Shown piece by piece: positions 22,263 through 31,706 of a DNA stretch of 64,000 nucleotides; position 1 is the stretch's first letter, and each line of letters starts with the position of its first letter. This stretch comes from Manihot esculenta (Eukaryota > Streptophyta > Magnoliopsida > Malpighiales > Euphorbiaceae). The DNA lies in NCBI RefSeq assembly GCF_001659605.2, contig NC_035162.2, forward strand, positions 7,459,248 to 7,523,247, in the 5' to 3' direction. Both the position numbers and the translations under genes were made by a program. The notes beneath the pieces were generated by a model, which saw only the letters and a list, made by a program, of their open reading frames with translations, was not told where the DNA came from and did not search any database.

Positions 22263-24053
22263 TCAGTGACGGTGCTGGGGCAGAAAGTGGTCCACCAGCA
22301 GGTTCAACAAGTGCTCCATCCTCTGCATTTGGTCCTCAATCCTACTGAGACGAGCCTCGACTGTCTGGTTGGGGGCTTCGTCTTCGCGTGGCTGAGGAGC
22401 ATCCTGCTGAGGGGCTGCTGGTGGTGGCTCATTTGCTAGTCCCTGGCCTATTGCCTGGGTTGCCCCATTTACTGGTTCTGCTGTGGAGGCTGGCTGTTGT
22501 GTGCTGGTGCTTATGGTGACTTGCTTCCTTCTGAAAACACGCTCATGGCGTGGCGTTACTGGACCTGCAGGTGCAATAGAAAAAACGTCCCCCACCTTAC
22601 AAAGCAACCCCATATCATCCAATGTGCGTAAGTCCAAGGGGGTTGTTTTGGGGGTGGGGGAGAGGTCAGTAAATGCGGGGTGCAATAGCTTGAGATTCAC
22701 TGCAATGGCAGTGATCAAAGGACCAAAAATCAAGGGCCTATTATATTGTATAATGCTGGATAGTTGGGTGGCAACCCAATATCCAAGATGTATTTTCCTG
22801 CCCCTGTGCATGCACCAAAGGAAATACAACTCAGTTCTGGTCAGGATGTTGGAGGCATCCTTCCTCCCAGAGAACGTGTAGGCCAGGTATCTGTGAAGGT
22901 ATTTCAGGCTGGGGTTGCTGAGGTATAGGTCCTTGGACCTAGTGGGTGAGTATGGTTCTGGTGGATTATCACTCAATTCCAAGTACACAGAGCTTGGATC
23001 AAACTCAGCAGGGAAGTCCCAGGTGGACTGTGGGCATTCACAGCCCATGGCTATGCCGAATTCCTGCAGGGATAAGCGAAATCGCTTTCCCAGTAACCTA
23101 AATCCGATAGTTCCTGGTGTGTGTATGTTGTGCATGGCAGGTTTATCAAAATAAAATGTAGTGAAGAACTCCTGTGTGAGTTCCAGGAAAGAGGGCATGC
23201 GCAGGAAAAAGAAGGAGTCCCAGCCAATAGCAGAAATTAGAGAACGTACCTGGGAATGGAGTCTCAGTGCTCCAAGGGTGGTATGATGGATATGCTTACC
23301 TGGGTGATATGGTAGGGATGAGATTTTAAGTAGCCTGGTGCTCTCAGAAAGTTTATTGAATGTCAGTGCTTTGACGATGTGATCTGGGTGTGCTGGCCTG
23401 GGCAAATCGCTGGGCTCATCACTGAGTGTGTCGCTGGGCACATCGCTAGGCTCATCACTTGGTAAGTCCGTGGGCGCATCAGTGGGCGTATCATTGGGCA
23501 AAGCGCTGGTGGAATCAGTGGGCAAATTACTGGGCACATCACTGGGCATAGCGCTTGGCAAGTCTGTGGACGTATCAGTGGGCAAATTATTGGGCAAAGC
23601 GCTGGTGGAATCAGTGGGCAAATTACTGGGCGCATCACTGGGCGCTCCGCCTTCCTCGTGAACTGTGGGATGTGTGGCAATGGCGGTTTGTGGTTCTGGC
23701 GCTGATCTCGGCGGTGGAGGTGGCGACTGAGTTCTTGGCCGTTTCTGGCCGTGGCTGGAGGAAGTGGTGGATTCAGGCAGTATTTCGCCGGCAGGGTTTG
23801 CCGTCGAGGCTGTTGTGGATGGTGGTGGCGGCGTTCTTTGCCGTTTCTTTTGCCGGCGATATATCTGGACGGCCGGTGAATCGGTGCGTCCTGTTCCTGT
23901 GCTTGTGGCCGGTGGTGTCTCGGTGTTGATGGTGGCCGGTGGAGGTGCGTCCCACGCTTCATCGTCACTGTCAGAGGGAGTGGGTGGTTTGGGTAGCCCT
24001 AATTTCTTCCACATGAATGGTCCGCCGGTGGCCCTCATCTTGATTCTTACCAT
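22263..24053 (-). CDS. Second ORF of the Athila-type element (plant transposon protein domain, no known function)
   Basis: One frame of 596 aa with no break, starting MVRIKMRATGGPFMWKKLG. Residues about 20-135 are a proline-, serine- and threonine-rich low-complexity region. Residues about 136-218 are a repeat tract of PSD/PTD-x-P units built from the GGGCAAATCACT DNA repeat. Residues about 225-500 form a globular domain with LPYHPGKHIHHTTLGALR, SFLELTQEFFTTFYFD, LLGKRFRLSLQEFGIAMGC and TRTELYFLWCMHRGRKI. This matches my recollection of the domain labelled putative plant transposon protein, found in the extra ORF of Athila elements. The C-terminus (VEARLSRIEDQMQRMEHLLN) is a probable coiled coil. 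It sits in the env-like position after integrase, but I see no signal peptide or membrane span, so there is no support for an envelope function. Confidence 0.8.
   Translation of the reverse strand: MVRIKMRATGGPFMWKKLGLPKPPTPSDSDDEAWDAPPPATINTETPPATSTGTGRTDSPAVQIYRRQKKRQRTPPPPSTTASTANPAGEILPESTTSSSHGQKRPRTQSPPPPPRSAPEPQTAIATHPTVHEEGGAPSDAPSNLPTDSTSALPNNLPTDTSTDLPSAMPSDVPSNLPTDSTSALPNDTPTDAPTDLPSDEPSDVPSDTLSDEPSDLPRPAHPDHIVKALTFNKLSESTRLLKISSLPYHPGKHIHHTTLGALRLHSQVRSLISAIGWDSFFFLRMPSFLELTQEFFTTFYFDKPAMHNIHTPGTIGFRLLGKRFRLSLQEFGIAMGCECPQSTWDFPAEFDPSSVYLELSDNPPEPYSPTRSKDLYLSNPSLKYLHRYLAYTFSGRKDASNILTRTELYFLWCMHRGRKIHLGYWVATQLSSIIQYNRPLIFGPLITAIAVNLKLLHPAFTDLSPTPKTTPLDLRTLDDMGLLCKVGDVFSIAPAGPVTPRHERVFRRKQVTISTSTQQPASTAEPVNGATQAIGQGLANEPPPAAPQQDAPQPREDEAPNQTVEARLSRIEDQMQRMEHLLNLLVDHFLPQHRH
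23397..23645. repeat. In-frame GGGCAAATCACT repeat tract inside the second ORF
   Basis: About twenty degenerate copies of a 12-nt unit, with plus-strand forms such as GGGCAAATCACT, GGGCACATCACT and GGGCAAAGCGCT. A longer block of roughly 110-120 bp that ends GTGGAATCAGTGGGCAAAT appears twice in part. Because 12 is a multiple of three, the tract stays in frame and codes for four-residue periods such as SDLP and TDLP. Confidence 0.9.
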
Positions 24054-24559
24054 TGTGGTCTTGAGTTTGCCGGTGGCTGAGTGGTGGTCGGAGAAGAGAA
24101 AACTCGAAGAAGAGGAAGAGGAAACAGTAGTTAGCGTAAAAAGTAAAAGAATAAAATATAAAAGAAAAGACTACTTAAAGTGATTTGGGTATGTGAATCT
24201 GCCCTGATCATTTAATGCTGGCCCTCTTGATTATTGACATGGTGGTTTGCCCAGTGATTTGGGCAAGCAGTGGGCAAATCACTGGGCCAAATCATTCTTC
24301 TTTTGCAATTGCTGTACTGGTACTGTTCACGCCTTTTGCTGATGGCGTGCTTGATCTTGCGATTGGACCGGTGATCTGGTCAGTTTATCTGGGCAATTGG
24401 GCAAATCACTGCCCCTATCACTTGTGATTATGGTACCTTCAGTCGATTTGCCCGGCGATTTGAGCAAAACGTGGGCAAATCACTGGGCAAATCACTGCCT
24501 CTGGGCTGCCTCCCAGTAGCGCCCTGTTTTCTGTCTTGGGCTGGACTTCAGTGTCTTGT
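24054..24559 (-). other. Spacer between gag-pol and the second ORF
   Basis: About 500 bases without a coding frame. It contains repeat-unit clusters at 24245-24293, 24361-24420 and 24442-24499, some as inverted pairs (CCCAGTGATTTGGGC next to GGGCAAATCACTGGGCC) that could fold into hairpins. A subgenomic promoter or splice acceptor for the second ORF would be expected near here but was not identified. Confidence 0.6.
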
Positions 24560-27500
24560 TCAGCAATCTGGGGAAGGGGGATCCAAGGGGACCTCCTCCA
24601 CAACATGGACAGTAAAACCTTCATAGAATCTCTTCAAACGATGCCCATTAACTTTGAAAACTTTGCTTGTTTGTGGGCTCCGAATGTCAACAGCTCCATG
24701 TGGATAGACATGTTCAACCAAGAATGGTCCAATCCACCTTGACCGAAGCTTTCCAGGGAATAGTTTGAACCTTGAATCAAAAAGCAAAACCTTATCACCA
24801 ACCTGGAAGTGTTTTCTGGAGATGTTCTTGTCATGGAAGGCTTTGGTCCTTGCTTTATAATCCCATGAAGCTTCATATGCATCACGCCTGATCTCTTCAA
24901 GCTCTTGAATCTGCAGTTTTCTGTGAACTCCAGCCTCTTTTACATCAAGATTGCAGCTCTTCACAGCCCAATAGGCTTTGTGTTCAAGTTCCACAGGTAG
25001 GTGGCATGCTTTCCCATAAATCAGCCTATATGGAGACATCCCAATTGGAGTTTTATATGCTGTTCTATATGCCCATAAGGCATCATTGAGGCGTATACTC
25101 CAGTCCTTGCGATTTGGGCAGACTGTTTTCTCTAAGATTGACTTGATCTCCCTGTTTGATACTTCAGCCAGCCCATTTGTTTGAGGATGATAGGTGGTAG
25201 AGGTTCTATGGATGACATGGTGCTTCTTTAGGAGAGTTTCTACCACCTTGTTGCAAAAATGGGTGCCTCGGTCACTGATTATTGCCTTGGGCAGTCCAAA
25301 TCTTGAGAAAATGTGGGACTTTACAAAATCACACACTGTTTTGGCATCATCAGCTCTTGTTGCTTTGGCCTCAATCCACTTGGACACATAATCCACAGCA
25401 AGAAGTATATAGGTATTGCCAAAGGAAGGTGGGAATGGTCCCATGAAGTCAATGCCCCATATGTCAAAGATTTCACATACCATGATGGGTGCTTGAGGCA
25501 TTTCACTTCTTTTGCCAAGGTTTCCTGTTTGTTGGCATCTTGCACATGACCTACAAAATAAATAAGCATCTCTAAATATGTTAGGCCAAAATAATCCACT
25601 TTCAAGGACTTTCAAGGCTGTCTTTCGTGGCCCAAAGTGACCTCCACAGCTGTAGGAGTGGCAGAAAGTTAGGACAGAAGTGATCTCATGGTTTGGGATG
25701 CATCTCCTTATGACTTGGTCTGCACAATGCTTCCATAGGTAGGGCTCATCCCACACATAATACCTTGCCTCTTTCTTGATCTTGTCTCTTATGTGTTTGG
25801 GCAAATCAGTAGGCAAATCACCTATAGCAAGGAAATTGACAATATCAGCATACCATGGTTCCTCTTCTTGGACAGCAAAGAGGTGCTCATCAGGGAAGGT
25901 CTCATTGATGGGGCATGTCTCCATCTTAGTCAGAATTCTGCTGAGGTGATCAGCTACAAGGTTCTCCTTGCCTTTCTTGTCACGGATTTCCAAATCAAAC
26001 TCTTGTAACAGCAGTATCCATCTCACCAGCCTAGGTTTGGACTCCTTTTTCTTGATTAAGTACCTTAGTGCAGCATGATCTGAGTATATAATCACCTTTG
26101 TCCCAAGTAGGTAGGGTCTAAACTTCTCCAATGCAAACACAACAGCCAGCAATTCTTTTTCTGTGGTGGAATAGTTGCATTGTGCAGCATCTAGGGTGCG
26201 TGAGGCATAGTGAATAACATGAGGAGAGTTACCTATACGCTGTCCCAATACTGCACCTACAGCAAAGTTGCTGGCATCACACATTATCTCAAATGGAAGG
26301 TTCCAATCAGGTGGCTGGATGACTGGGGCAGAAATTAGGAGTGATTTGATCAGATCAAAGGCTGATTTGCAGCTGTCATCAAAGTTGAAGGGTACATCCT
26401 GCTGTAACAATCTGCAAAGAGGCTGAGTTATTTTAGAAAAATCTTTGATAAACCTCCTGTAAAAACCAGCATGTCCAAGGAATGATCGAATCTCCCTAAT
26501 GTTGGTTGGGTAGGGCAGATTTTTGATGGTGTCAACTTTGGCTTTGTCCACCTCAATCCCTTTTGCTGAAACAATATGGCCTAAGATTAAGCCATGGCTG
26601 ACCATGAAGTGGCATTTCTCATAGTTGAGAACCAAGTTTGTCTCCAAACACCTTTGAAGTATCTTCTCCAAGTTGGCTAGGCATTCATGGAATGAGTTGC
26701 CATACACCGTAAAGTCATCCATGAAGACTTCAATGATCCTCTCCACATAGTCAGAAAAAATGCTCATCATGCACCTTTGGAAAGTGGCTGGTGCATTGCA
26801 AAGACCGAAGGGCATCCTCCTAAATGCGAATGTGCCAAATGGGCATGTGAAAGTGGTCTTCTCTTGATCTTCTGGTGCAACTGGGATTTGATAAAATCCA
26901 GAATATCCATCAAGGAGGCAGTAGTGGCTTTTTCCAGCAAGTCTCTCAAGCATTTGGTCCATGAAGGGCAAGGGAAAATGGTCCTTCCTTGTGGCTGTGT
27001 TGAGCTTCCTGTAGTCCATGCAAACTCTCCACCCATTTTGCACACGAGTGGGTACTAACTCTCCTTCAGAATTAGGGACAATGGTAATCCCGGTCTTCTT
27101 TGGTACCACATGGATGGGACTCACCCATTTACTGTCAGAAATGGGGTAGATTACCCCAATGTCTAGGAGCTTCACAATCTCCTTCTTTACAACCTCCATC
27201 ATAGGTGGATTCAGCCTTCTTTGTGCCTCACGAACAGGTTTGCACTCATCCTCCATAAGTATCCGATGCATGCATGTTGAGGGTGAGATACCCTTTATGT
27301 CCTCCAATGTCCACCCAATTGCCTTCTTGTGTCTCCTCAACACATCCAGGAGCTTTTCCTCTTCTTCTTGGCTGAGCTGGTTGGAGATGATTACTGGAAG
27401 TGTATTTTCAGCTCCCAAGTAGGCATATTTGAGGTGGTTAGGCAAGGGTTTCAGTTCTGGTGCATTTTCTGTCTGCTGGTTTTCTGTCTGCCTGCTGTCT

Positions 27501-30136
27501 GATTTGAGCTGTGATTTGAGCAGATTTTCTGATGTACTGGGCAAATCACTGGGCAAATCACCCATACCCAGCAAGTTACAGCAGTCTGCTGTTTTGTCTG
27601 TTTCAAAGATGTTGCTGTCCACTTCTTCTCTCCTGCAAAGACCTTCATAAAGTAAGTTTTCCTGATCAAAATCAAAAACTTCTTGACTTAAATTATCAAT
27701 AATATCAAGGCCATAAACATGAGAAACATCATTGGGGAATTTCATGGCATCATAAACATTAAATTTGATAACTTCCCCTTCAAACTCCATAGTCAATGTG
27801 CCATCATGCACATCAATTTTTGTTCTTGCTGTGCTCAAGAATGGTCTCCCAAGTAAGATATCAGAGGTGGTATTGCTCTTGTCTTCCTCCATGTCAATAA
27901 CATAAAAATCTGCTGGAAAGACTAATTGGTCCACTTGCACCAACACATCTTCTAGCACTCCTTTGGGATAGACAATGGATCGGTCAGCTAATTGGATCAC
28001 AATGCTGGTGCCCTTGAGTGTACCTGCATTCAACAAGTTAAAAATAGACAAAGGCATGACATTGATTGAAGCTCCAAGGTCACACATGGCCTTCTTTATT
28101 CCCACATTGCCTATCTTGCATGAAACCGCGAACATCCCTCTATCCTTGCATTTGGTTGGAAGTTTCCTTTGGATTACAGCTGAAACACACTCCCCCACAC
28201 TTACCTTTTCACGTTCAGCAAGTTTCCTTCGGTTGGTGCATAGCTCTTTGAGAAATTTGGCATACCTTGGAATTTGCTTTACAGCATCAAGTAGGGGAAT
28301 GTTGATTTCCACCTTGCGAAGTGTCTCCAATATCTCTTTTTCCTCTTTCTCCTTTTGGGACCTTGCAAATCTCTTTGGGAAGGGAGGAGGTACCTTGAAT
28401 TTCTCCATAGGTTGCTGTTTCTGCCTTTGACTTGATTCTGCCTGGTCTGTTGATTTGGGCAAATCACTTTCTGCCTTCTCTGGAGAATTGGGCAAATCAC
28501 TGCTGGACAGCTTAGTTTGCCCAGCGATCGGATCAGTTTCTACGAGTAAACTGGGCAAATCACTGCCCTGATCACTTTCTGGCAGAATTTCTTCCATGCC
28601 CTGTTTTTGCAATTTTTCAGCCCTACTGTCTTGCAACTCCTTTCCACTCCTCAATGTGATGGCACTAGCATTTTGTCTTGGATTTATCTCCGTTTGGGAA
28701 GGTAGCTTTCCTTGTGATTCAATTTTGTTCAAGGATGAAGCCATTTGCCCCATTTGTTTCTCAAGATTCTGCACAGTATTTGCCAAATTTTTCACAATCT
28801 CTTCAAGAGATGCATTGGAATTCTGAGGTGCAGCTTGAGCTTGGTTCCTTTGCTGGTAGCTTGGATATTGCTGTCCCCTTGCATAACTGAAATTTGGATG
28901 GTCCCTCCAACCTGGATTATAAGTATTTGCATAGGGATCATACCTTCTTTGCCCATTAAAACCTCCAACCGCATTGACTTGCTGGTCCTCCTCTTGAAGG
29001 GAAGGACATAGATCAGTTGGGTGGTTGTTGGCACATATTCCACATGTCTTGGGCTGCTGAATCTGCTGGACTTGTTGGGCTTGACTTACAACAAGGCTAC
29101 GGACAGCATTGGTGAGTTCAGAAAGTTGGGATGATAAAGTGGAATTACTCACCTCGTTTACATTCCTTGTTGGTAGCTCTTGGTCTCCAAATTGTTGAGA
29201 AGCTGCAGCCATGGAGGAAATCAAGTCCCTCATCTCTCGAGGTGATTTTTTTTCAATCGTTCCTCCACAGGCTGCGTCAATAAATTTTCTCTCCGAGGGT
29301 AGCAAACCTCCATAGAAGTACTCAATGAGAGATTGGTCAGAAATATCATGCCGAGGGCAGCTTGTGCACAACTTTTTGAACCTCTCCCAATACTCATACA
29401 AGCCTTCAGAGTGCTTTTGCTTTATGCCACTTATTTCTCGACGGATGCCTATGGCTTTTGAGGTTGGAAAGAATTTTCTCAAGAATGCTCTTACCATATC
29501 AGCCCATGATGTGATGGATCCGGGTGGCAAGTAGAATAGCCATTCTTTGGCATAGTCTTCAAGGGAAAAAGGGAAGGCTCTAAGCTTGATATCATCTTCT
29601 GGAATGCCTTGAGGTCTCATGGTTGAGCACACAACGTGGAATGCCTTCAAATGCTTGTGAGGATCTTCATTTTCTAGGCCTCTGAATTTAGGAAGGAGAT
29701 GAATCAGACCTGTCCTTAGCTCGAATGGTGCTGTCAATAGGGGATATTCAATGCATAAGGGTGCTTGATCTCCTGCTGGTTCAGCCAACTCTCCGAGAGT
29801 TCTTTCCCGTGGCTGAGGTGCTTGGATGGGCACGTTTCCAGCTTGAATTTTAGCTTCTACATGTGCAGCAGGTGGTGCTGCCATTGCTGGATTTTCTGCC
29901 ATGACCAGAAATTCAGTTTCTGGTAAAAATTCTGCTGTAGCAGGTGCGGTGGTGGAAGTTTCTGCTGGTGCAGAAATTTCTTCAGCAGGGGCAGTAGGTG
30001 GTCTGTGAGGTGGAGTTGTTGATGAAGATGGTCTTGAGGCTTGGTTCCTCAAGTTTGCTTGCTTCCTTAAGCTCTTGGCAGTTTTTTCAATCTCCGGATC
30101 GTAAAGAAGAGTGTCTTTACGGCCAGACCTGGTCAT
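24560..30136 (-). CDS. Gag-pol polyprotein of the Athila-type retrotransposon
   Basis: A single uninterrupted 1,858-aa frame. Gag core about residues 160-315 ([20 protein letters not shown]). A short zinc knuckle at about 364-376 reads C-x2-C-x3-H-x4-C, one residue shorter than the classic form. Protease at about 686 has DLGAS instead of D-S/T-G. Reverse transcriptase about 990-1200 has the FMDD catalytic box, with the two aspartates near 1140. RNase H follows from about 1285 (CDASN, then TEKELLAVV and YSDHAAL). The integrase zinc-binding region HSYSCGGH...CRSCARC precedes catalytic D1563, D1622 and E1658, with 35 residues between the last two (DD35E). No frameshift separates gag and pol. The start ATG is 52 bases from the LTR. 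In-frame GGGCAAATCACT repeats occupy three linkers: gag-protease, protease-RT and RNase H-integrase. Confidence 0.95.
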   Translation of the reverse strand: MTRSGRKDTLLYDPEIEKTAKSLRKQANLRNQASRPSSSTTPPHRPPTAPAEEISAPAETSTTAPATAEFLPETEFLVMAENPAMAAPPAAHVEAKIQAGNVPIQAPQPRERTLGELAEPAGDQAPLCIEYPLLTAPFELRTGLIHLLPKFRGLENEDPHKHLKAFHVVCSTMRPQGIPEDDIKLRAFPFSLEDYAKEWLFYLPPGSITSWADMVRAFLRKFFPTSKAIGIRREISGIKQKHSEGLYEYWERFKKLCTSCPRHDISDQSLIEYFYGGLLPSERKFIDAACGGTIEKKSPREMRDLISSMAAASQQFGDQELPTRNVNEVSNSTLSSQLSELTNAVRSLVVSQAQQVQQIQQPKTCGICANNHPTDLCPSLQEEDQQVNAVGGFNGQRRYDPYANTYNPGWRDHPNFSYARGQQYPSYQQRNQAQAAPQNSNASLEEIVKNLANTVQNLEKQMGQMASSLNKIESQGKLPSQTEINPRQNASAITLRSGKELQDSRAEKLQKQGMEEILPESDQGSDLPSLLVETDPIAGQTKLSSSDLPNSPEKAESDLPKSTDQAESSQRQKQQPMEKFKVPPPFPKRFARSQKEKEEKEILETLRKVEINIPLLDAVKQIPRYAKFLKELCTNRRKLAEREKVSVGECVSAVIQRKLPTKCKDRGMFAVSCKIGNVGIKKAMCDLGASINVMPLSIFNLLNAGTLKGTSIVIQLADRSIVYPKGVLEDVLVQVDQLVFPADFYVIDMEEDKSNTTSDILLGRPFLSTARTKIDVHDGTLTMEFEGEVIKFNVYDAMKFPNDVSHVYGLDIIDNLSQEVFDFDQENLLYEGLCRREEVDSNIFETDKTADCCNLLGMGDLPSDLPSTSENLLKSQLKSDSRQTENQQTENAPELKPLPNHLKYAYLGAENTLPVIISNQLSQEEEEKLLDVLRRHKKAIGWTLEDIKGISPSTCMHRILMEDECKPVREAQRRLNPPMMEVVKKEIVKLLDIGVIYPISDSKWVSPIHVVPKKTGITIVPNSEGELVPTRVQNGWRVCMDYRKLNTATRKDHFPLPFMDQMLERLAGKSHYCLLDGYSGFYQIPVAPEDQEKTTFTCPFGTFAFRRMPFGLCNAPATFQRCMMSIFSDYVERIIEVFMDDFTVYGNSFHECLANLEKILQRCLETNLVLNYEKCHFMVSHGLILGHIVSAKGIEVDKAKVDTIKNLPYPTNIREIRSFLGHAGFYRRFIKDFSKITQPLCRLLQQDVPFNFDDSCKSAFDLIKSLLISAPVIQPPDWNLPFEIMCDASNFAVGAVLGQRIGNSPHVIHYASRTLDAAQCNYSTTEKELLAVVFALEKFRPYLLGTKVIIYSDHAALRYLIKKKESKPRLVRWILLLQEFDLEIRDKKGKENLVADHLSRILTKMETCPINETFPDEHLFAVQEEEPWYADIVNFLAIGDLPTDLPKHIRDKIKKEARYYVWDEPYLWKHCADQVIRRCIPNHEITSVLTFCHSYSCGGHFGPRKTALKVLESGLFWPNIFRDAYLFCRSCARCQQTGNLGKRSEMPQAPIMVCEIFDIWGIDFMGPFPPSFGNTYILLAVDYVSKWIEAKATRADDAKTVCDFVKSHIFSRFGLPKAIISDRGTHFCNKVVETLLKKHHVIHRTSTTYHPQTNGLAEVSNREIKSILEKTVCPNRKDWSIRLNDALWAYRTAYKTPIGMSPYRLIYGKACHLPVELEHKAYWAVKSCNLDVKEAGVHRKLQIQELEEIRRDAYEASWDYKARTKAFHDKNISRKHFQVGDKVLLFDSRFKLFPGKLRSRWIGPFLVEHVYPHGAVDIRSPQTSKVFKVNGHRLKRFYEGFTVHVVEEVPLDPPSPDC
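25797..25822. repeat. GGGCAAATC repeat in the RNase H-integrase linker
   Basis: Two head-to-tail copies, GGGCAAATCAGT and GGCAAATCACC. In the minus-strand frame they code GDLPTDLP, in the linker between RNase H and integrase. Confidence 0.85.
27537..27564. repeat. GGGCAAATCACT repeat in the protease-RT linker
   Basis: Two exact units, GGGCAAATCACT and GGGCAAATCACC, coding GDLPSDLPS in gag-pol. Degenerate relatives (GATTTGAGC) lie just to the left at about 27500-27525. Confidence 0.9.
28452..28588. repeat. GGGCAAATCACT repeats in the gag-protease linker
   Basis: Three GGGCAAATCACT copies (about 28458, 28490 and 28553) and one inverted TTTGCCCAGCGATC, spaced about 30 bp apart. They code SDLP segments in the stretch between the gag zinc knuckle and the protease. 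Confidence 0.9.
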
Positions 30137-30166
30137 AAAGGGAAAATACGTTAGTTTAAATCAATT

Positions 30167-30183
30167 CCCCGGCAACGGCGCCA
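30167..30183 (-). promoter_or_regulatory. Primer-binding site for tRNA-Asp
   Basis: The minus strand reads TGGCGCCGTTGCCGGGG, the complement of the 3' end of plant tRNA-Asp (…CCCCGGCAACGGCGCCA). It starts five bases inside the 5' LTR border. Athila elements are known to use tRNA-Asp. Confidence 0.9.
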
Positions 30184-30188
30184 ATTTT

Positions 30189-31701
30189 TGATAGGCGGTT
30201 GTCGAAGCCGTCAAAAATAAACCTATTAAACGATCAACAAATAAATTTGCAGATAGTGGCAATAGGGTCGAACCACAGGGAATTGACACTAAAGACCTTC
30301 CTAATAATGACCAAGGTAAAGTAAATAACAAGTAAATAAAAGAGGGGGGGTTTTTGAGTTGATGGATTAACACTAAATAGTAAAAGAAAGCAGTAATTTA
30401 AAGATGAATAAATCAATAAGAGAAAGATTCTAGCTGAAGTGTGAGTGTTATTCAGTTTGTTCAGAATTGATCATTGAGTTCTTAAAGACTCCTATTTGAC
30501 TTCAATAAATTAGTTTTGGTTGTGGAAAACGCTTCTCACAATCCAAATTCCTCCTTAGTTCTAGTTTGATTAGGAAACGATCGCTAATCAAACACTAATC
30601 AACAAGTTGCCAAGGAACGTCCTTGGGGCATTGTAGCATCGAACAACTGTTGATTGCATTAAGACTTAGAGAAACCTAATTCTATCCTTGCCAACCGCGT
30701 GGTCAAGTTTAGATTATGCAACCTGATTAAATGTGTATTTGAACAACCTAAGCAATTACGGACCTAAACCATTCAAACAATATCACTTAGCAAATTAGAA
30801 GCAATGGGCCCTTATTGATTCTAAAAGCAAGTAATATTTATAGAAGAGATCAGATTGCATAAATATTGAAACAAACAAGAGTTCAACAATGGAGTATTAA
30901 ACCTCCCAATTCATCACAATTCTGAATATTCACAACTTCAACTAGAAACAAGGAACTTAGCCACTCATGGTGGACTAAATACACAAAAAGATGAAAAGAA
31001 AATAAAGAAGAACAACTGCAGAGTTTCTGGCGAGGGAGAGATGCTGGATGAGGCTGATCAGAAGATAAGATTGCTGGCTTGGAGGCTCTCCTTTTATAGT
31101 TGCAGAATTTTATCCATCTAGGGTTTTGAAATCCCTCTTTGATTTGGTGTTGGACTCCTCTTTTGATGTTGAATTTAATTGCAATTGGATTTCCTTGGAT
31201 GAGAAGCTCTTTCGTGGCTCTTGGACAAGTGCTGGAAGTGATTGGATTGGATTTGGACTTCTGAAAATTCGGATTTCTGTTTGCTGTCCATTTTCCCGCT
31301 CTGCTGTAATTTTCTGCTGTCAAAGTGATTTGCCCGGCGATTTGACCAGTTTCTTGGGCAAATCACTGGGCAAATCGCTTCTCTGTGAGTCAGTCCTCTA
31401 TGCCTCTGCGAGTGATTTGGCCAGTGATCCTCGATTGTCTTGGTCAAATCGCTTGCCCATGTCACTGCTGTCTGTTGCCTCTGGGTATCTGTTTTAGCTT
31501 GATCTGGGCAGTGATTGGAGTAGATTTTTTGAGCAAATCACTGGGCAAATCATCCTTTTGCAAATTTTCTGTACTTTTTCTCCCATTTTCCAGATTCTTC
31601 CTTTTCTGTAAAAACAAGATAAAAACCATAAATTAAGCTAGAAAATGTGTAAATAAGCAATAAAAGGGATAATAAAAATGTGGCTAAATTGTGCTTGATC
31701 A
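30189..31701 (-). repeat. 5' LTR of the Athila-type element
   Basis: 1,513 bp, same ends as the left copy (TGATAG to TGATCA on the plus strand). It carries T, A and T at 31521, 31532 and 31572, where the left LTR has C, G and C. Its TATA box is at 31090-31098 and would drive the genomic RNA toward gag-pol. It holds the same U3 GGGCAAATCACT cluster (about 31324-31560). Confidence 0.95.
31090..31098 (-). promoter_or_regulatory. TATA box of the 5' LTR
   Basis: Minus-strand TATAAAAGG in the same context as in the left LTR. Transcription would start about 30 bases further left and give a long leader of roughly 870 nt through R and U5 before the primer-binding site. Confidence 0.6.
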
Positions 31702-31706
31702 ATTAT

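Larger units (their letters stand above)
19602..31706 (-). mobile_element. Full-length Athila-type Ty3/gypsy LTR retrotransposon with target duplication
   Basis: The element spans 19607-31701 (12,095 bp) and reads on the minus strand, so its 5' LTR is on the right. A 5-bp target duplication, ATTAT, lies at 19602-19606 and 31702-31706. Both LTRs are 1,513 bp and run TGATAG to TTGATCA on the plus strand. Order in transcript direction: LTR, tRNA-Asp primer site, gag-pol (30136-24560), spacer, second ORF (24053-22263), spacer with polypurine tract, LTR. Assignment to Athila rests on the tRNA-Asp primer site, the DLGAS-type protease, the single long gag-pol frame and a third coding region after integrase. 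Both large ORFs are unbroken and I saw only three differences between the LTRs, so the insertion is recent and may be autonomous. Confidence 0.95.

Noticed and set aside
23428..23661. Plus-strand frame with GKSLGKS-type repeats
   Set aside because: Shadow of the in-frame repeat tract of the minus-strand second ORF.
22263..24053. Calling the second ORF an envelope gene and the element a retrovirus
   Set aside because: Its position is env-like, but there is no visible signal peptide, membrane span or cleavage site. The central domain matches the plant transposon protein type.
30167..30183. tRNA-Asp-like sequence as a tRNA gene
   Set aside because: Only 17 bases matching a tRNA 3' end, directly next to an LTR; it is a primer-binding site.
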